A stretch of 64,000 nt of DNA from Mycetocola lacteus (GCF_003667575.1 NZ_RCUY01000005.1:682001-746000), one strand, 5' to 3'. Positions 1-10,168 are shown, numbered from the stretch's first letter. Numbers and translations: made by a program. Notes: a model not told the origin generated them from the letters alone.

Positions 1-137
1 GCGATGATCTTGCTCAGCTCGGCGTAGCGCCGGTTGATCTTCTTGGACCGTGCCGGGTCCTGGTGGACGGCCGGATCCGCGAGCTGCTCCTGCAGATCGG
101 CGTGCTCGGCGATCAGTGTCTGCACTGATTCAAACAT
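1..137 (-). CDS. prfA: Peptide chain release factor 1, N-terminal part only
   Basis: Release factor 1 reads UAA and UAG in the ribosomal A site and triggers release of the finished protein. Only the first 45 or so codons are inside the window; the gene runs off the left edge. The translation begins [19 protein letters not shown] and continues into a [14 protein letters not shown] segment, which matches the helical N-terminal domain of RF1. The ATG is at 135-137. It lies 96 bp downstream of the rho stop, the usual actinobacterial order except that rpmE, which often sits between the two, is absent. The GGQ and codon-recognition motifs are outside the window. Confidence 0.9.
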   Translation of the reverse strand, partial: MFESVQTLIAEHADLQEQLADPAVHQDPARSKKINRRYAELSKII

Positions 138-233
138 GTGATTCCTTATCTCAAAACTGTTTTCGGGGAAAAAGCCCGAACCCGCTGCCCGCGGCAGTGA
201 CCTGCCGGCGAGAAACGGGTTCGAGGAAAACAG

Positions 234-2447
234 CTAGCGGTGGTCGTGACCGTTACCCGAGGTGGGTGCCGGCATCGACTTCTGCATCTGTACGAGGAAC
301 TCGACGTTGCTGGAGGTCTCCTTCAGCTTACCGAGTACAACCTCAAGGGCCTGCTGCGGGTCCAGGCCGGCCAGGGCACGACGCAGCTTCCAGGTGACCT
401 TGACCTCATCGCTGCCCAGCAGCATCTCCTCACGACGGGTCGAGGAGGCGTTGACGTCCACGGCCGGGAAGATGCGCTTGTCGGCGAGCTGACGGCTCAG
501 ACGCAGCTCAGAGTTACCGGTGCCCTTGAACTCCTCGAAGATAACCTCGTCGGCCTTCGAACCGGTCTCGACCAGCGCGGTGGCCAGGATGGTGAGCGAT
601 CCGCCGTTTTCGATGTTGCGGGCGGCACCGAAGAAGCGCTTGGGCGGGTACAGGGCGGCGGCGTCCACGCCACCGGAGAGCACGCGGCCCGAGGTGGGGG
701 CGGCCAGGTTGTAGGCGCGACCCAGGCGGGTGATCGAATCCAGCAGCACCACGACGTCGGTGCCCAGCTCCACCAGGCGCTTGGCACGCTCGATGGCGAG
801 CTCGGCGACGGTGATGTGGTCCTCGGCCGGGCGGTCGAAGGTCGAGGCGATGACCTCGCCGCTGACCGTGCGCTGCATGTCGGTGACCTCTTCGGGACGC
901 TCATCCACGAGGACCACCATCAGGTGAGTCTCGGGGTTGTTGGTCGCGATGGCGTTGGCGATCTGCTGCAGCACGATGGTCTTACCGGCCTTGGGCGGGG
1001 CAACGATCAAGCCACGCTGGCCCTTACCGATCGGGGCAACCAGGTCGATGATGCGCTGGGTCAGCTTGCCCTGCTCGGTCTCCATGCGCAGGCGCTCCTG
1101 CGGGTAGAGCGGGGTCAGCTCGCCGAAGTCCACGCGGGTTGCGGCGTCCTCGACGGACAGGCCGTTGATCGAGTCCACCTTGACGATGGCGTTGTACTTC
1201 TGGCGGGCGTTCTGCTCGCCCTCGCGCGGCTGACGGATGGATCCGACCACCGCGTCACCCTTGCGCAGGTTGTACTTCTTCACCTGGCCCAGCGAGACGT
1301 AAACGTCGTTGGTGCCGGGGAGGTAGCCGGAGGTGCGCACGAAGGCGTAGTTGTCCAGGACGTCGAGGATACCGGCGATGGGCAGCAGGACATCGTCCTC
1401 GGCCAGCTCGATCTCGCCGTCCTCGTTCACGCCGCGACGCTTGCGGTCACGGTAGCGACCGCGACCGCGGCCGCCCTCGTCCTCGGAGTTCTGAGTGCGC
1501 TCGGCGGGGCCGTTGTTGTTGCCACGCTCGCCACGGTTGTTGTCGTTCTGAGCGCGCTCGTTGCGGTTGCCCTCACCCTGACCGTTGTTTGCGCGGTCGT
1601 TCTGGGTACGCTCGTTCTGGCCGCGGCCGTTCTGACGGGGCTCGGTGGCGTCCTCGGACTTGGTCTCTGCCTGCTCGGCGCGCTCGACGTTGTTGCGTCC
1701 ACGCCCGCGGCCACGGCCACGGGTGTTGCGCGGCTGTTCGGTGGCCTCGGACGCGTCCTCGGCGGGCGCGGTTTCGGCCGGCTCGGCGCTCTCGGTGGCG
1801 TCCGTGTTCTCGGCGGTGTTGCCCTGTCCGCGACCGCGGCCACGGCCACGACCCCGACGGTTTCCGCGAGGAGCCTCGGTGGTTTCGGAATCGGCGTTCT
1901 CGGCGGTGCCCGCCTCGGTCGCGTTCTCATCCGGGGTGTTCGGGATCAGCGGAGCGCCGTCGTGGTTGACGTGACCACGAGCGGAAACCGGGGCGGCGTC
2001 CTCGGCCGGAGCCTCGGTGGGGGCCACCGGCTCGGCGGTCACGGTGCTGGTGCTGACCCGACGCGAGCCGCGCTTGCGGGCGGCGGGAGCAGCCTCGGCG
2101 GCCGGAGCCTCGATGACCGGCGTCTCGACAACGGCAGCCGCTTCGGCCTCGACGACGGTCTCGGCCGCAGGCGACGTCGCCTCGGTGCCGGACGAGTCGG
2201 TGTCGGACGAATCGGTGCTGGACGAATCGGCGGCAGAAGCTTCGGCCGCGGCAGTGTCGGCCACGGGTGCGCCACCCGCGGCGCTGTCGGCGGCGCGGGC
2301 TGCCACGATGGCCTCAACCAGGGCGCTCTTGCGCAGCTTGGAGGATCCTACGACGCCGTGTTCCGCGGCGAGCGCCTGCAGCTGGGCCACCTTGAGGGTG
2401 GACAGAGCGTCATTGGCGATTTCGTAGGTGTTTTCGGTGTTACTCAC
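234..2447 (-). CDS. rho: Transcription termination factor Rho with large N-terminal insert
   Basis: Hexameric RNA-dependent ATPase that ends transcription. It is 737 residues against about 420 in E. coli. Order seen: Rho N-terminal helical domain (about residues 12-50), a Glu/Ala-rich then Arg/Gly/Asn-rich low-complexity insert (about 55-335) with RGRGRGRG and NDRANN-type runs, an OB-fold RNA-binding domain (about 345-420), and the RecA-like motor with Walker A PPKAGKT (about 484-490) and Walker [11 protein letters not shown]. The start is GTG at 2445-2447, preceded by GGAAGGAA. Such basic inserts are known in actinobacterial Rho and add RNA contacts (established for Micrococcus and Mycobacterium); their role here is inferred. 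The GC-rich repetitive insert also explains the long open frames on the other strand. Confidence 0.97.
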   Translation of the reverse strand: MSNTENTYEIANDALSTLKVAQLQALAAEHGVVGSSKLRKSALVEAIVAARAADSAAGGAPVADTAAAEASAADSSSTDSSDTDSSGTEATSPAAETVVEAEAAAVVETPVIEAPAAEAAPAARKRGSRRVSTSTVTAEPVAPTEAPAEDAAPVSARGHVNHDGAPLIPNTPDENATEAGTAENADSETTEAPRGNRRGRGRGRGRGQGNTAENTDATESAEPAETAPAEDASEATEQPRNTRGRGRGRGRNNVERAEQAETKSEDATEPRQNGRGQNERTQNDRANNGQGEGNRNERAQNDNNRGERGNNNGPAERTQNSEDEGGRGRGRYRDRKRRGVNEDGEIELAEDDVLLPIAGILDVLDNYAFVRTSGYLPGTNDVYVSLGQVKKYNLRKGDAVVGSIRQPREGEQNARQKYNAIVKVDSINGLSVEDAATRVDFGELTPLYPQERLRMETEQGKLTQRIIDLVAPIGKGQRGLIVAPPKAGKTIVLQQIANAIATNNPETHLMVVLVDERPEEVTDMQRTVSGEVIASTFDRPAEDHITVAELAIERAKRLVELGTDVVVLLDSITRLGRAYNLAAPTSGRVLSGGVDAAALYPPKRFFGAARNIENGGSLTILATALVETGSKADEVIFEEFKGTGNSELRLSRQLADKRIFPAVDVNASSTRREEMLLGSDEVKVTWKLRRALAGLDPQQALEVVLGKLKETSSNVEFLVQMQKSMPAPTSGNGHDHR

Positions 2448-2758
2448 GGAGGGTTCCTTCCCCTATACCCGGGCATGAGCCACGGGCTGAAATGCTCATC
2501 GCGGCATGGGAAACGCGGGATACGAGACCCGACCCGATCCGGAGACGTAATGCTCGGTACGGGGGCACAGAAGCGATGGCGTTGATGTGCAAAATTGACC
2601 CGCCCGGCCAGAGTTACCGCCGCGATTCATACAGCGTTCGAGACGGTGTTGCCGTGTGGGATTACGCCCAGACTAGCACCTTGCGGGACCTCAACGCGAG
2701 AGAAACCCCGCATACCGATTCGGCATGCGGGGTTTCGGCGCGGCAACTAGTCGCCGGA
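2448..2758. other. Intergenic region upstream of rho
   Basis: About 310 bp between the start of rho and the end of the surface-protein gene. It should hold the rho promoter and leader; I see no clear -35/-10 pair. The only clear structure is the hairpin at 2702-2736. No credible gene or RNA was seen. Confidence 0.5.
2702..2736 (-). terminator. Hairpin terminator of the surface-protein gene
   Basis: A 12-bp perfect inverted repeat (GAAACCCCGCAT / ATGCGGGGTTTC) with an 11-base loop begins 23 bp past the end of the gene that stops at 2759. There is only a weak U-rich tail, so efficiency is uncertain. Confidence 0.65.
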
Positions 2759-5700
2759 TTAGGCCGCGTGTTTACGCCGCATGATCAGGCCACCGGTACC
2801 GAGGAGCATCAGCAGTAGGGCGATAATGCCACCCGAAATGGGTGGGGTGGTGCCGGTGGCACCCAGCGACCCACCCGATTCGGGCGAGGGTTCTTCGGTA
2901 CCGGGGGCGGTGGGTCCGGCACTCGGGTCGGGCGTGCCCGGATCCGTGGGTCCGGTGGTCGGCCCGGTGGTCGGCCCTGTCGTGGGCCCCGTAGTCGGCC
3001 CGGTGGTGGGTTCGGTCGTCGGCTGTACCGCAGTTTCCACCGGGAGACGGTGCTCGGCGGGTGCCGCCTCGATCGTGCCGGTCGTGGCGTTGTCGCCCTC
3101 GGCGTCGGCCGTGTTCACCACCGCCTCGGCGCGCGCATCCTCGGCGGAGATGACATACGGCTCCACACTCACGCAGCGCATCGACTCCCCGCGCTCAAGG
3201 GTATTGGCTGGGCAATCGATGCTCACCTCTGCGCCGGTCAGGAGCGGATCGTTGATGCGCAGGTCCTCGAGCCGGGTGTCCCCGGTATTTGTCAGCGTGA
3301 ACGCGTACCAGACGTGATCCCCGGCATCCACGATGCCGTTACCGTTGACGTCCTCAACACCGGCGGGAACCGATCCTGCAGCCGGATGCTCGGTGTCCAG
3401 TTCCTTGGCCAGGCTCATCCCCGGTTCGGCCCGCACAACCGGGACCGTGACGGCGGACGGTGCCGAGGACAGCCGCGCCCCATGGTCGGGAATGCCGCGC
3501 ACGGTTGCGCTGTTGCTCACCCGTCCGGCCTCCACATCGGAAGCCTGTACCTCGTAACCAGACTCGGTTGCACACGTGGTGGACTGTCCGGGCCGCAACC
3601 GCACGGTCTCGCACCTCACGCCAACACCCTGCTCCTGAACCAGCGGGTCAATCACCTGAATCTGTTCGATCGTGGTGGCACCGGTGTTTGTCACCGTGAA
3701 GCCGAAGGGCAGCAGGTCGCCGAGGCTGATCGTGCCGCTCCCATCAAGATCCTCAAACGTCCCGTCGAAGGTCTTGGTGATACTGATCCCCGGCACAAAG
3801 TGAACGGTGCACCCGAGGTTACCCTCGACGCACACGGCCGGACGTGGCTCCCCCGCGCGCAGCAGGAAGTTGGCCACAACCCCGTCGCCATCCCGGGGCC
3901 CGATGGTCACCGGGTAGCTCACGCTCACCCGCTGTCCGGGCTGAAGCGTCCCGGTGAGGCTCAGCCGCCGGGTGGCCGCGTCCCACGCCGGGGTGAGGTC
4001 TGCTCCGGCCGGGGTGATGGTCAGGTCGGGTGTCCAAAAACCGGTGAGATCCGCATCGTCGGCCACGCCGGTCATATCGTCCACGTGGTCGATTGGTACC
4101 GGATTTTGGCCGTTGTTGGTGAAGATCAGGGTGTAATCGATGGTGTCTCCGGGAACCACGGCGGTCTCTCGGACCGGACTACTGGATTTCTCGATCGAGA
4201 GCCCGTCCACCAGGTGTTCGGTCCATCCGCAGGTGGGCAGGCTTCCGTTTGCAACCACCGGACACTCCTCGGGGAAGGGCGGCGGGATCTCCTCAGTGTG
4301 GGTGAACGCCACATTGAGCAGGGCTCCGTCCCCGCCCTGATCCAGGGGTTTTACCGTGGCCGGGTAGCCGAGCTCAATGGAGGTGCCGATCGGGATGCGC
4401 TGCCCGGTCCAGGTCCACTGCTGCCGGTCTGCACGCACGTCGGTTGTGCTGCTGGCGTCCGCGGGCAGTTCGGCGCTGGCGGTCTGGGTCAGTGCCGAGA
4501 GGTCCACATCGGCGTCATCAGCGACGCCGGTGACGGTGTCGCTGAGCCGACCGTTCCAGAAGGTGGCCGGCTGGGTAACCTGCTCCGGATGCGGGTAGGG
4601 AACGGCACTCGCTGTCACCGTGTAGGCAATCGTTTCACCGGGTGCCACGATGGCATCCGAGGCGGGCACCGCGGCCTTGGCCAGCGTCACGCCGGGAATG
4701 TCCATGGTGACCACGGGAGCGCCGGGCTGGTTCAGATCGAAGTGTTCAAACGCCCAGGTGTCAATTGACCGGTTGTTCCCCCAGGATCCGCCGTTGGTGG
4801 TGCTGGAGGCGCTGCCGTTCATGTCTTTACACCCGGTGGCACTCCACCCGCGAACACCGGCGGTGGAATCGACGCCGGCCGCGGCTGAGCGCAGCGGCGA
4901 GGGCTGAGTGCCGCACTTAATGTTTGCCTGGCGGTCCCACTCGCGCAGGGTCACCGGTTCATCATTCCAATGGATGATCGAGGATCCGCTGCTCTGCAGA
5001 CCGTTGAGTCGGGTGACCCGCATGCCGCCGGAGAGCACCTCCACATCGCCCAGCAGAAAGTGGGACTCGCCGAGCTTTTCGATCCCCGCCCTGAACGCGA
5101 TCGGGGTGCTGGTGGGAATCTCTGCGCCGGTGGCATCGCGGCCATCAAAGCGGAACCTGCCCGTGCCCGCATAGGCGGCCGCTTGGGTGACAATATCCCG
5201 TGGCCCATCAAAGACGCCGTCGGCGTCGGTGTCGATCAGGATCTCCACGTTGCCCTCGAACCCGGTCGCGGTGAAGGAGAACTCCCCCGCGCGCGATCCC
5301 GGTGCATCCGGTACAAAGCTATCCACGGTGAGGGCGGGCTTTTCCAGCGGCACGTTGAGCCAGGTGGATCCGCCGCCGGGCAGACTCACGGTGCGCGGCA
5401 GGCCGTCCAGATTGGGTTTGCCAAAGAAGATTTTGTCCGGTGCCGCACCACACTGTGGCTTCCAGGCGACCGGCCCAAACTCGGGTTTGGGATTGTTGGC
5501 ACCGGAGGCGAGCGAGTGATAGATCGACGTGCAGGTGGTGCCGTTCACGTTGCCAAACGCGGAGGCCTGGAATGCGGAGGTGATGCCCCGCAGCCCGCGG
5601 TATTCCACCTCATACGTGTAGCCGAACTCGGTCTGCACCCACATCGGGTACGAGGCAGTGGTGGAGGAGTCGGTGAGGTCAAAGCGTTCGCTCCAGGTGC

Positions 5701-6208
5701 GGCCGGGCACGATGGAGGATCCGCGCAGCGGGTTCACCTGCCAGGTCACCACGTTGCGGCCGTGATTGTTGGGGTGGGATCCACGTAGGGGCTCGAGGGC
5801 TGCTACCCACACGCCGGCCTCGGTTTGAACCGGGCTCTGCCAGTCGCAGCGCTTCCCAGAGCTTGTGGTGTCCGAGCATTCCCACGCCTTGGTCCCGTCG
5901 GGCGCGTACACAACCCACTTGGTGTAGAGGTCCCCGCCGTTGGCACCGGTGTTGGTGCGGAACGCGGAGCGCACCTGGAAGCTCTCCCCCGGGCTCACAT
6001 AGCTGTACCAGCGCTGCGGAATCTGCACCGAGGTTCCCTCAACTCCGGATTCGGCGGAGGCGGGCGGCGCACTCACCGCATCCAACGCATATCCTCCGGC
6101 CGCTACGAGGACCAGGGCGAGCGTCCCGGCGATCCGGGACCGCGCCCGACTCGGACTCGGAGTTATCCGCGCGCCTCGATCACCACGTGTGCGCTTCATC
6201 GGCCACAT
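2759..6208 (-). CDS. Large secreted surface protein with DUF11-type repeats and LGATG sorting-like signal
   Basis: A protein of about 1149 residues. The start is taken at ATG 6206-6208, with a second in-frame ATG at 6199, because longer versions would run into the thrB terminator. Residues 1-55 are a signal peptide: Arg-rich start, a hydrophobic IAGTLALVLVAAGGYAL stretch, then PPASA. The middle is a beta-rich ectodomain with paired Cys, followed by at least three DUF11-like repeats (SIEKSSSPV..., ISITKTFDG..., MSLAKELD...) typical of bacterial adhesins. A Thr/Pro/Gly spacer of repeated TTGP units leads to LGATGTTPP, a hydrophobic helix and RRKHAA. That architecture is a wall-sorting signal, with LGATG in place of LPXTG. 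The ligand is unknown. Its own promoter should lie in 6209-6295. Confidence 0.8.
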   Translation of the reverse strand: MWPMKRTRGDRGARITPSPSRARSRIAGTLALVLVAAGGYALDAVSAPPASAESGVEGTSVQIPQRWYSYVSPGESFQVRSAFRTNTGANGGDLYTKWVVYAPDGTKAWECSDTTSSGKRCDWQSPVQTEAGVWVAALEPLRGSHPNNHGRNVVTWQVNPLRGSSIVPGRTWSERFDLTDSSTTASYPMWVQTEFGYTYEVEYRGLRGITSAFQASAFGNVNGTTCTSIYHSLASGANNPKPEFGPVAWKPQCGAAPDKIFFGKPNLDGLPRTVSLPGGGSTWLNVPLEKPALTVDSFVPDAPGSRAGEFSFTATGFEGNVEILIDTDADGVFDGPRDIVTQAAAYAGTGRFRFDGRDATGAEIPTSTPIAFRAGIEKLGESHFLLGDVEVLSGGMRVTRLNGLQSSGSSIIHWNDEPVTLREWDRQANIKCGTQPSPLRSAAAGVDSTAGVRGWSATGCKDMNGSASSTTNGGSWGNNRSIDTWAFEHFDLNQPGAPVVTMDIPGVTLAKAAVPASDAIVAPGETIAYTVTASAVPYPHPEQVTQPATFWNGRLSDTVTGVADDADVDLSALTQTASAELPADASSTTDVRADRQQWTWTGQRIPIGTSIELGYPATVKPLDQGGDGALLNVAFTHTEEIPPPFPEECPVVANGSLPTCGWTEHLVDGLSIEKSSSPVRETAVVPGDTIDYTLIFTNNGQNPVPIDHVDDMTGVADDADLTGFWTPDLTITPAGADLTPAWDAATRRLSLTGTLQPGQRVSVSYPVTIGPRDGDGVVANFLLRAGEPRPAVCVEGNLGCTVHFVPGISITKTFDGTFEDLDGSGTISLGDLLPFGFTVTNTGATTIEQIQVIDPLVQEQGVGVRCETVRLRPGQSTTCATESGYEVQASDVEAGRVSNSATVRGIPDHGARLSSAPSAVTVPVVRAEPGMSLAKELDTEHPAAGSVPAGVEDVNGNGIVDAGDHVWYAFTLTNTGDTRLEDLRINDPLLTGAEVSIDCPANTLERGESMRCVSVEPYVISAEDARAEAVVNTADAEGDNATTGTIEAAPAEHRLPVETAVQPTTEPTTGPTTGPTTGPTTGPTTGPTDPGTPDPSAGPTAPGTEEPSPESGGSLGATGTTPPISGGIIALLLMLLGTGGLIMRRKHAA

Positions 6209-6297
6209 ACACCACCCATTCCCCTTGGTGAGCGCCACACTATCGGGGTTTTTGGGCGATTGGCTAGGGTTTCTGACACACGGAAACCAATTGGTAT

Positions 6298-6338
6298 AAA
6301 AAAGCCGAATGGCGACCCCCGATCGAGGGTCGCCATTC
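6298..6338 (-). terminator. Rho-independent terminator after thrB
   Basis: Perfect 12-bp stem (GAATGGCGACCC / GGGTCGCCATTC) with an 8-base loop. Read on the minus strand it is followed by GGC and a run of six U. It starts 14 bp past the thrB stop. Confidence 0.9.
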
Positions 6339-6351
6339 CGAAATGTGTGAT

Positions 6352-7308
6352 CTAGGCCGCGGAGAGCGGGGCCACGCTGGCTCCCTGCACGTCCACCGCG
6401 AGCGAGTGGATCTGCCACGGCACGCTCGCATGCTCGCTCACAAACGCGGCGGCGGCGGTGCGGGCACCGGTGCCGTCGGCGAGGACCAAGATCGAGGGCC
6501 CGGCACCGGAAACCACGGCCGGGAAGTCCTGCTCGCGCAGTGCGGTGACCAGCTCGTGGGTCGCGGGCATCGCCGAGGCACGGTAGTTCTGGTGCAGACG
6601 GTCCTCGGTGGCGTCCCACAGCAGGTCGGGGCTCTGGGTCAGCGCGGCGATCAGCAGGGCCGAACGCGACACGTTGAAGACCGCGTCCTCATGCGGCACC
6701 TGTGCGGGCTGCAGACCACGGGCCACCTTGGTGGAGAGGGTGTGCTCGGGCACCAGGACCAGCGGCGAGACGCCGCGGTGCACCGCGAGCTTCTTGTGCT
6801 TGGGACCGGCGGGAGTTTCCCAGGCGATGGTCAGTCCACCAAACAGGGCCGGGGCCACGTTGTCCGGGTGGCCCTCGATCTCGGTGGCGATGCGCAGCAG
6901 GTCCTCATCGGAGAACTCGACGATTCCCTCGAGCAGGCCCTTGGCGGCCATGATCCCGGCGACCACGGCGGCCCCCGAGGAACCCATGCCGCGACCGTGC
7001 GGGATCGTGTTGTGCGCGACGATGTTGACGCCGGGCACCGGCTGACCCACGGCGGTGAACGCATAGGCCATCGAGGTCACCACCAGGTTGGTGTCGTCGG
7101 TGGGGACGGTTCCCTCCCCCACGCCGTGGATGTCCACAAACGCTCCGGGCTCCTCCCGCACGCTCACCTCGATCTCGTCGTACACGCTGAGCGCGAGTCC
7201 CAGGGTGTCAAACCCCGGGCCGAGGTTGGCGGAGGTTGCGGGGACGCGAACACGAACGCCGCGGCCGAGCAGGGTCGCGACGTTCTCGGGCATGTCCGAG
7301 GGGCTCAT
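6352..7308 (-). CDS. thrB: Homoserine kinase
   Basis: Phosphorylates L-homoserine with ATP, the step before threonine synthase. It is 318 residues, normal for the family. GHMP-kinase features are visible: an N-terminal VRVPATSANLGPGFDTLG substrate/fold motif and the glycine-rich ATP loop PHGRGMGSSGAAVVAG near residue 100. The start is ATG at 7306-7308; a second ATG five codons later is possible. It lies 128 bp downstream of hom with a strong hairpin between them, so it may be transcribed partly on its own. thrC, usually found between hom and thrB in relatives, is not here. Confidence 0.95.
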   Translation of the reverse strand: MSPSDMPENVATLLGRGVRVRVPATSANLGPGFDTLGLALSVYDEIEVSVREEPGAFVDIHGVGEGTVPTDDTNLVVTSMAYAFTAVGQPVPGVNIVAHNTIPHGRGMGSSGAAVVAGIMAAKGLLEGIVEFSDEDLLRIATEIEGHPDNVAPALFGGLTIAWETPAGPKHKKLAVHRGVSPLVLVPEHTLSTKVARGLQPAQVPHEDAVFNVSRSALLIAALTQSPDLLWDATEDRLHQNYRASAMPATHELVTALREQDFPAVVSGAGPSILVLADGTGARTAAAAFVSEHASVPWQIHSLAVDVQGASVAPLSAA

Positions 7309-7394
7309 TCCTGTTTAGTCCTAACACCGAGCGGGCTCGGAATACTGACCACCTGTGTGGTCGTGGTGATGATGGGGTGCCAAGAATCGGCGAG

Positions 7395-7423
7395 GGATGG
7401 CGCCGCACGGTGCCGCGCCATCC
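7395..7423 (-). other. Strong hairpin between hom and thrB
   Basis: Nearly perfect palindrome, 9-bp stem GGATGGCGC / GCGCCATCC with an inner GCAC/GTGC stem, lying just past the hom stop. No U-run follows on the minus strand, so it may be a pause or partial terminator between hom and thrB. Confidence 0.45.
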
Positions 7424-7436
7424 GATTGTTTTGAGA

Positions 7437-8753
7437 CTACTCGCCCTCGAAGCGCAGCACGCTGACAACCTCGCGCACGGCCTCGTGGGAGCGCAGCTCG
7501 GAAACGGTGTTCTGTACCGCGTCCTCGCGCGAGGTGTGGGTGCCGATCACAAGCATCGCGGTGCGCTCCTCGGAATCGTCGGCAGCCTCGGCGACCGACT
7601 GCACCACGGTCTCGACCGAGACGCCGGCCTCGGCCAGGATCCCGGCGATCTGGGCGAGCACGCCGGGACGGTCGCTCACCCGCAGGGCGATCTGGTAGCG
7701 GGCACGTACCTCGCCGATCGGGATCAGCGGGAGCTTGGCGGTGGCACCATCCGTGAGCCCCGGGCCGCCGGCAACGTGGCGTCGGGCGGCGGACACCAGG
7801 TCACCCAGCACCGCCGAAGCTGTCTGCACACCACCGGCACCGGCACCGTAGAACATCAGCGGTCCGGCCGCGGCGGCCTCCACGAAGACCGCGTTGTTGC
7901 CGCCGTGCACCGAGGCGAGCGGGTGCTCCTTGGGGATCAGTGCCGGGTAGACCCGGGTCGAAATGCCCTCGCCGTGCTCGCCGGTCACGCGCTCGGCGAT
8001 GGCCAGCAGCTTGATCGTCGCACCGGCGGCGGACGCATCGGCGATCTGCTCGGCGGTGATATCGGCAATGCCCTCGCGGTAGACGGCCTCGGCGGGCACA
8101 TCGGCGTGGAAGGCCAGACGGGCGAGGATTGCTGCCTTCTGCGCGGCATCGTAACCGTCCACATCCAGCGTCGGGTCAGCCTCGAGGAAGCCCAGCTCAA
8201 ACGCGGTCTTCTGGGCCTGCTCCATGGTGTCGCCGAAGCGGTCCATGCGGTCCAGGATGAAGTTGGTGGAGCCGTTGACAATCGCCAGGATGCGGTTGAC
8301 GCGGTCGCCGGCGAGGCTCTCGCGCAGCGGACGCAGGATCGGGATCGCACCGGCAACGGCCGCCTCATAGGAGATCAACGCGCCCACCCGGGCGGCGGCC
8401 TCAAACAGCTCGGGACCGTGGGCGGCAATCAGCGCCTTGTTTCCGGTGACCACATCCGCGCCGGCGGCGATGGCCTCAAGGATCAGGGTGCGGGCCGGTT
8501 CGATGCCACCGATCAGCTCGATCACGACGTCGGCGCGCTGCACCAGGTCGTGGGCGTCGGTGGTCAGCAGCTCGGCCGGGATGTCCCAGTCGCGGGCGGA
8601 GTCCAGGCTGCGCACGCCCACACCCACCAGGTCCAGGGTAATGCCCGCGCGGGCGGCGAGCTCCTCCCGGTCCTCGGTCAGCAGTCGTGCCACCTGCGAT
8701 CCCACCGAGCCTGCGCCCAGCAGCGCGACGCGCAGGGTCCGAAGTTCACTCAC
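7437..8753 (-). CDS. hom: Homoserine dehydrogenase
   Basis: Reduces aspartate semialdehyde to homoserine, the branch point toward threonine and methionine. It is 438 residues. It shows an NAD(P)-binding GAGSVGSQVA at residues 13-22, the central catalytic domain (GSTNFILDRM, a family hallmark), and a C-terminal ACT domain (about 350-430, starting with RYQIALRVSDRPGVLAQIAG) for feedback control by threonine. The GTG start at 8751-8753 overlaps the lysA stop by 4 bp (GTGA), so translation of the two is likely coupled. Confidence 0.96.
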   Translation of the reverse strand: MSELRTLRVALLGAGSVGSQVARLLTEDREELAARAGITLDLVGVGVRSLDSARDWDIPAELLTTDAHDLVQRADVVIELIGGIEPARTLILEAIAAGADVVTGNKALIAAHGPELFEAAARVGALISYEAAVAGAIPILRPLRESLAGDRVNRILAIVNGSTNFILDRMDRFGDTMEQAQKTAFELGFLEADPTLDVDGYDAAQKAAILARLAFHADVPAEAVYREGIADITAEQIADASAAGATIKLLAIAERVTGEHGEGISTRVYPALIPKEHPLASVHGGNNAVFVEAAAAGPLMFYGAGAGGVQTASAVLGDLVSAARRHVAGGPGLTDGATAKLPLIPIGEVRARYQIALRVSDRPGVLAQIAGILAEAGVSVETVVQSVAEAADDSEERTAMLVIGTHTSREDAVQNTVSELRSHEAVREVVSVLRFEGE

Positions 8754-10168
8754 TTTTTGTCCAATCCGGCATCGCGAGCCAGTAGTTCGGTTTCGGTCTC
8801 GCCGCGCACCAGCAGACGTGATTCACCGTTCAGTACGGCGACCACGGCGGGACGGCCGAGGAAGTTGTAGTTGCTGGCGAGCGACCAGCAGTAGGCACCG
8901 GTCGCGGGGACGGCGATGCGATCGCCCGGGACCACATCCGCGGGCAGATACTCGTTGTACACCACGATGTCGCCGGACTCGCAGTGCTTTCCAGCCACCC
9001 GGGAGAGTGCGGGTGCGGCAGCGGAGACGCGGTTGGTCATCCGGGCCGAGTACTGAGCTCCGTAGAGTGCGGGGCGAGCGTTGTCGCTCATGCCGCCGTC
9101 CACGGACAGGTAGCGCCGGATCGCGGTGCCACCCTCGGGAAGCGCCACCGAAACATCCTTGGTGGTGCCAACCTCGTACAGACTCATCGTAGTGGGTCCC
9201 GAGATGTAGCGGCCGGGCTCAAACGCCAGGACCGGCACGGCGATGCCCAGGCGCACGGCCTCGGTGGCCACCTGATCGGCGATGTCGGCGGCGAGGGTTT
9301 CGATTTCGGCCGGGTCATCCGCCCGGGTGTAGGCGATTCCGAATCCGCCACCGAGGTTCAGCTCGGGGATGTCGCCGCCGGCCAGCAGGTCGCGGTGGAG
9401 CTCCAGCATGCGGGCGGCAGACTCACCGAAACCGGCCGAGCCAAAGATCTGCGATCCGATGTGGCAATGCAGTCCGAGGAATTTGAGTTCCCCGCGGGCC
9501 CGGATCTTCGCCACCGCGGCGGGAGCGTCGGCGCGGGTGATGCCGAACTTCTGGTCCTCGTGGGACGTGGCCAGGAAGTCGTGGGTGTCGGCGTGCACAC
9601 CCGAGTTCACGCGCAGACGCACGTTCTGGACCACGCCGTGGCGGGCGGCGGCATCGGCGACGCGGTCGATCTCCTGCAGGCTGTCCAGCACGATGGCGCC
9701 GATACCCGCGCCGACCGCGCGATCAATTTCGGCCAGCGACTTATTGTTGCCGTGCAGGCCGAGGCGCGCGGCGGGAATCCCCGCGGCCAGCGCGAGGGCG
9801 AGTTCTCCCCCGCTGCAGACGTCGACGTAGAGGCCCTCCTCGGCCACCCAGCGGGCGATATCCGCGCTGAGGAAGGCCTTGGCGGCGTAGTACACCTTGG
9901 CGCTGGTACCGATGCGTGCGGTTTCGGAATCAAAGGCGGCGCGAGTACGCGCCGCGCGACCACGGAAGTCGGCCTCATCGATCACATACAGCGGGCTGCC
10001 ATAGGTTGCCGCCAGCTCGTCCACGGGGATTCCGGCGAGGCTCAACCGGCCATCGGCCGCGCGCGTGGTGTTGGCGGGCCAGAGTCCGGGCGCCAGGTCG
10101 TTGGGGTCTGCGGGAATCTCCAGCCAGGCGGGGGCGAGATCGGCGGAGTCGAGAGAGTGAGCGGCCAC
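8750..10168 (-). CDS. lysA: Diaminopimelate decarboxylase
   Basis: PLP enzyme making L-lysine from meso-diaminopimelate, the last step of lysine synthesis. It is 472 residues. It is a fold-type III decarboxylase: the PLP lysine lies in VYYAAKAF (near residue 90), with HIGSQ and GGGFG phosphate-binding motifs and the C-terminal beta domain with DIVVYNEY. Cys in the C-terminal part (GKHCESGD) fits the second-subunit active-site loop. The start is GTG at 10166-10168. It is first in the lysA-hom unit; argS, usually its upstream neighbour in relatives, is about 10 kb away, displaced by the deoC/toxin region. Confidence 0.96.
   Translation of the reverse strand: MAAHSLDSADLAPAWLEIPADPNDLAPGLWPANTTRAADGRLSLAGIPVDELAATYGSPLYVIDEADFRGRAARTRAAFDSETARIGTSAKVYYAAKAFLSADIARWVAEEGLYVDVCSGGELALALAAGIPAARLGLHGNNKSLAEIDRAVGAGIGAIVLDSLQEIDRVADAAARHGVVQNVRLRVNSGVHADTHDFLATSHEDQKFGITRADAPAAVAKIRARGELKFLGLHCHIGSQIFGSAGFGESAARMLELHRDLLAGGDIPELNLGGGFGIAYTRADDPAEIETLAADIADQVATEAVRLGIAVPVLAFEPGRYISGPTTMSLYEVGTTKDVSVALPEGGTAIRRYLSVDGGMSDNARPALYGAQYSARMTNRVSAAAPALSRVAGKHCESGDIVVYNEYLPADVVPGDRIAVPATGAYCWSLASNYNFLGRPAVVAVLNGESRLLVRGETETELLARDAGLDKK

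Noticed and set aside
240-2585. Long open frame on the plus strand opposite rho
   Set aside because: Val/Gly/Leu-rich shadow of a GC-rich gene; no start signal or known domain, and rho is certain.
2492-2818. 108-residue plus-strand frame before rho
   Set aside because: No ribosome-binding site, mixed composition, overlaps the terminator and the surface-protein end.
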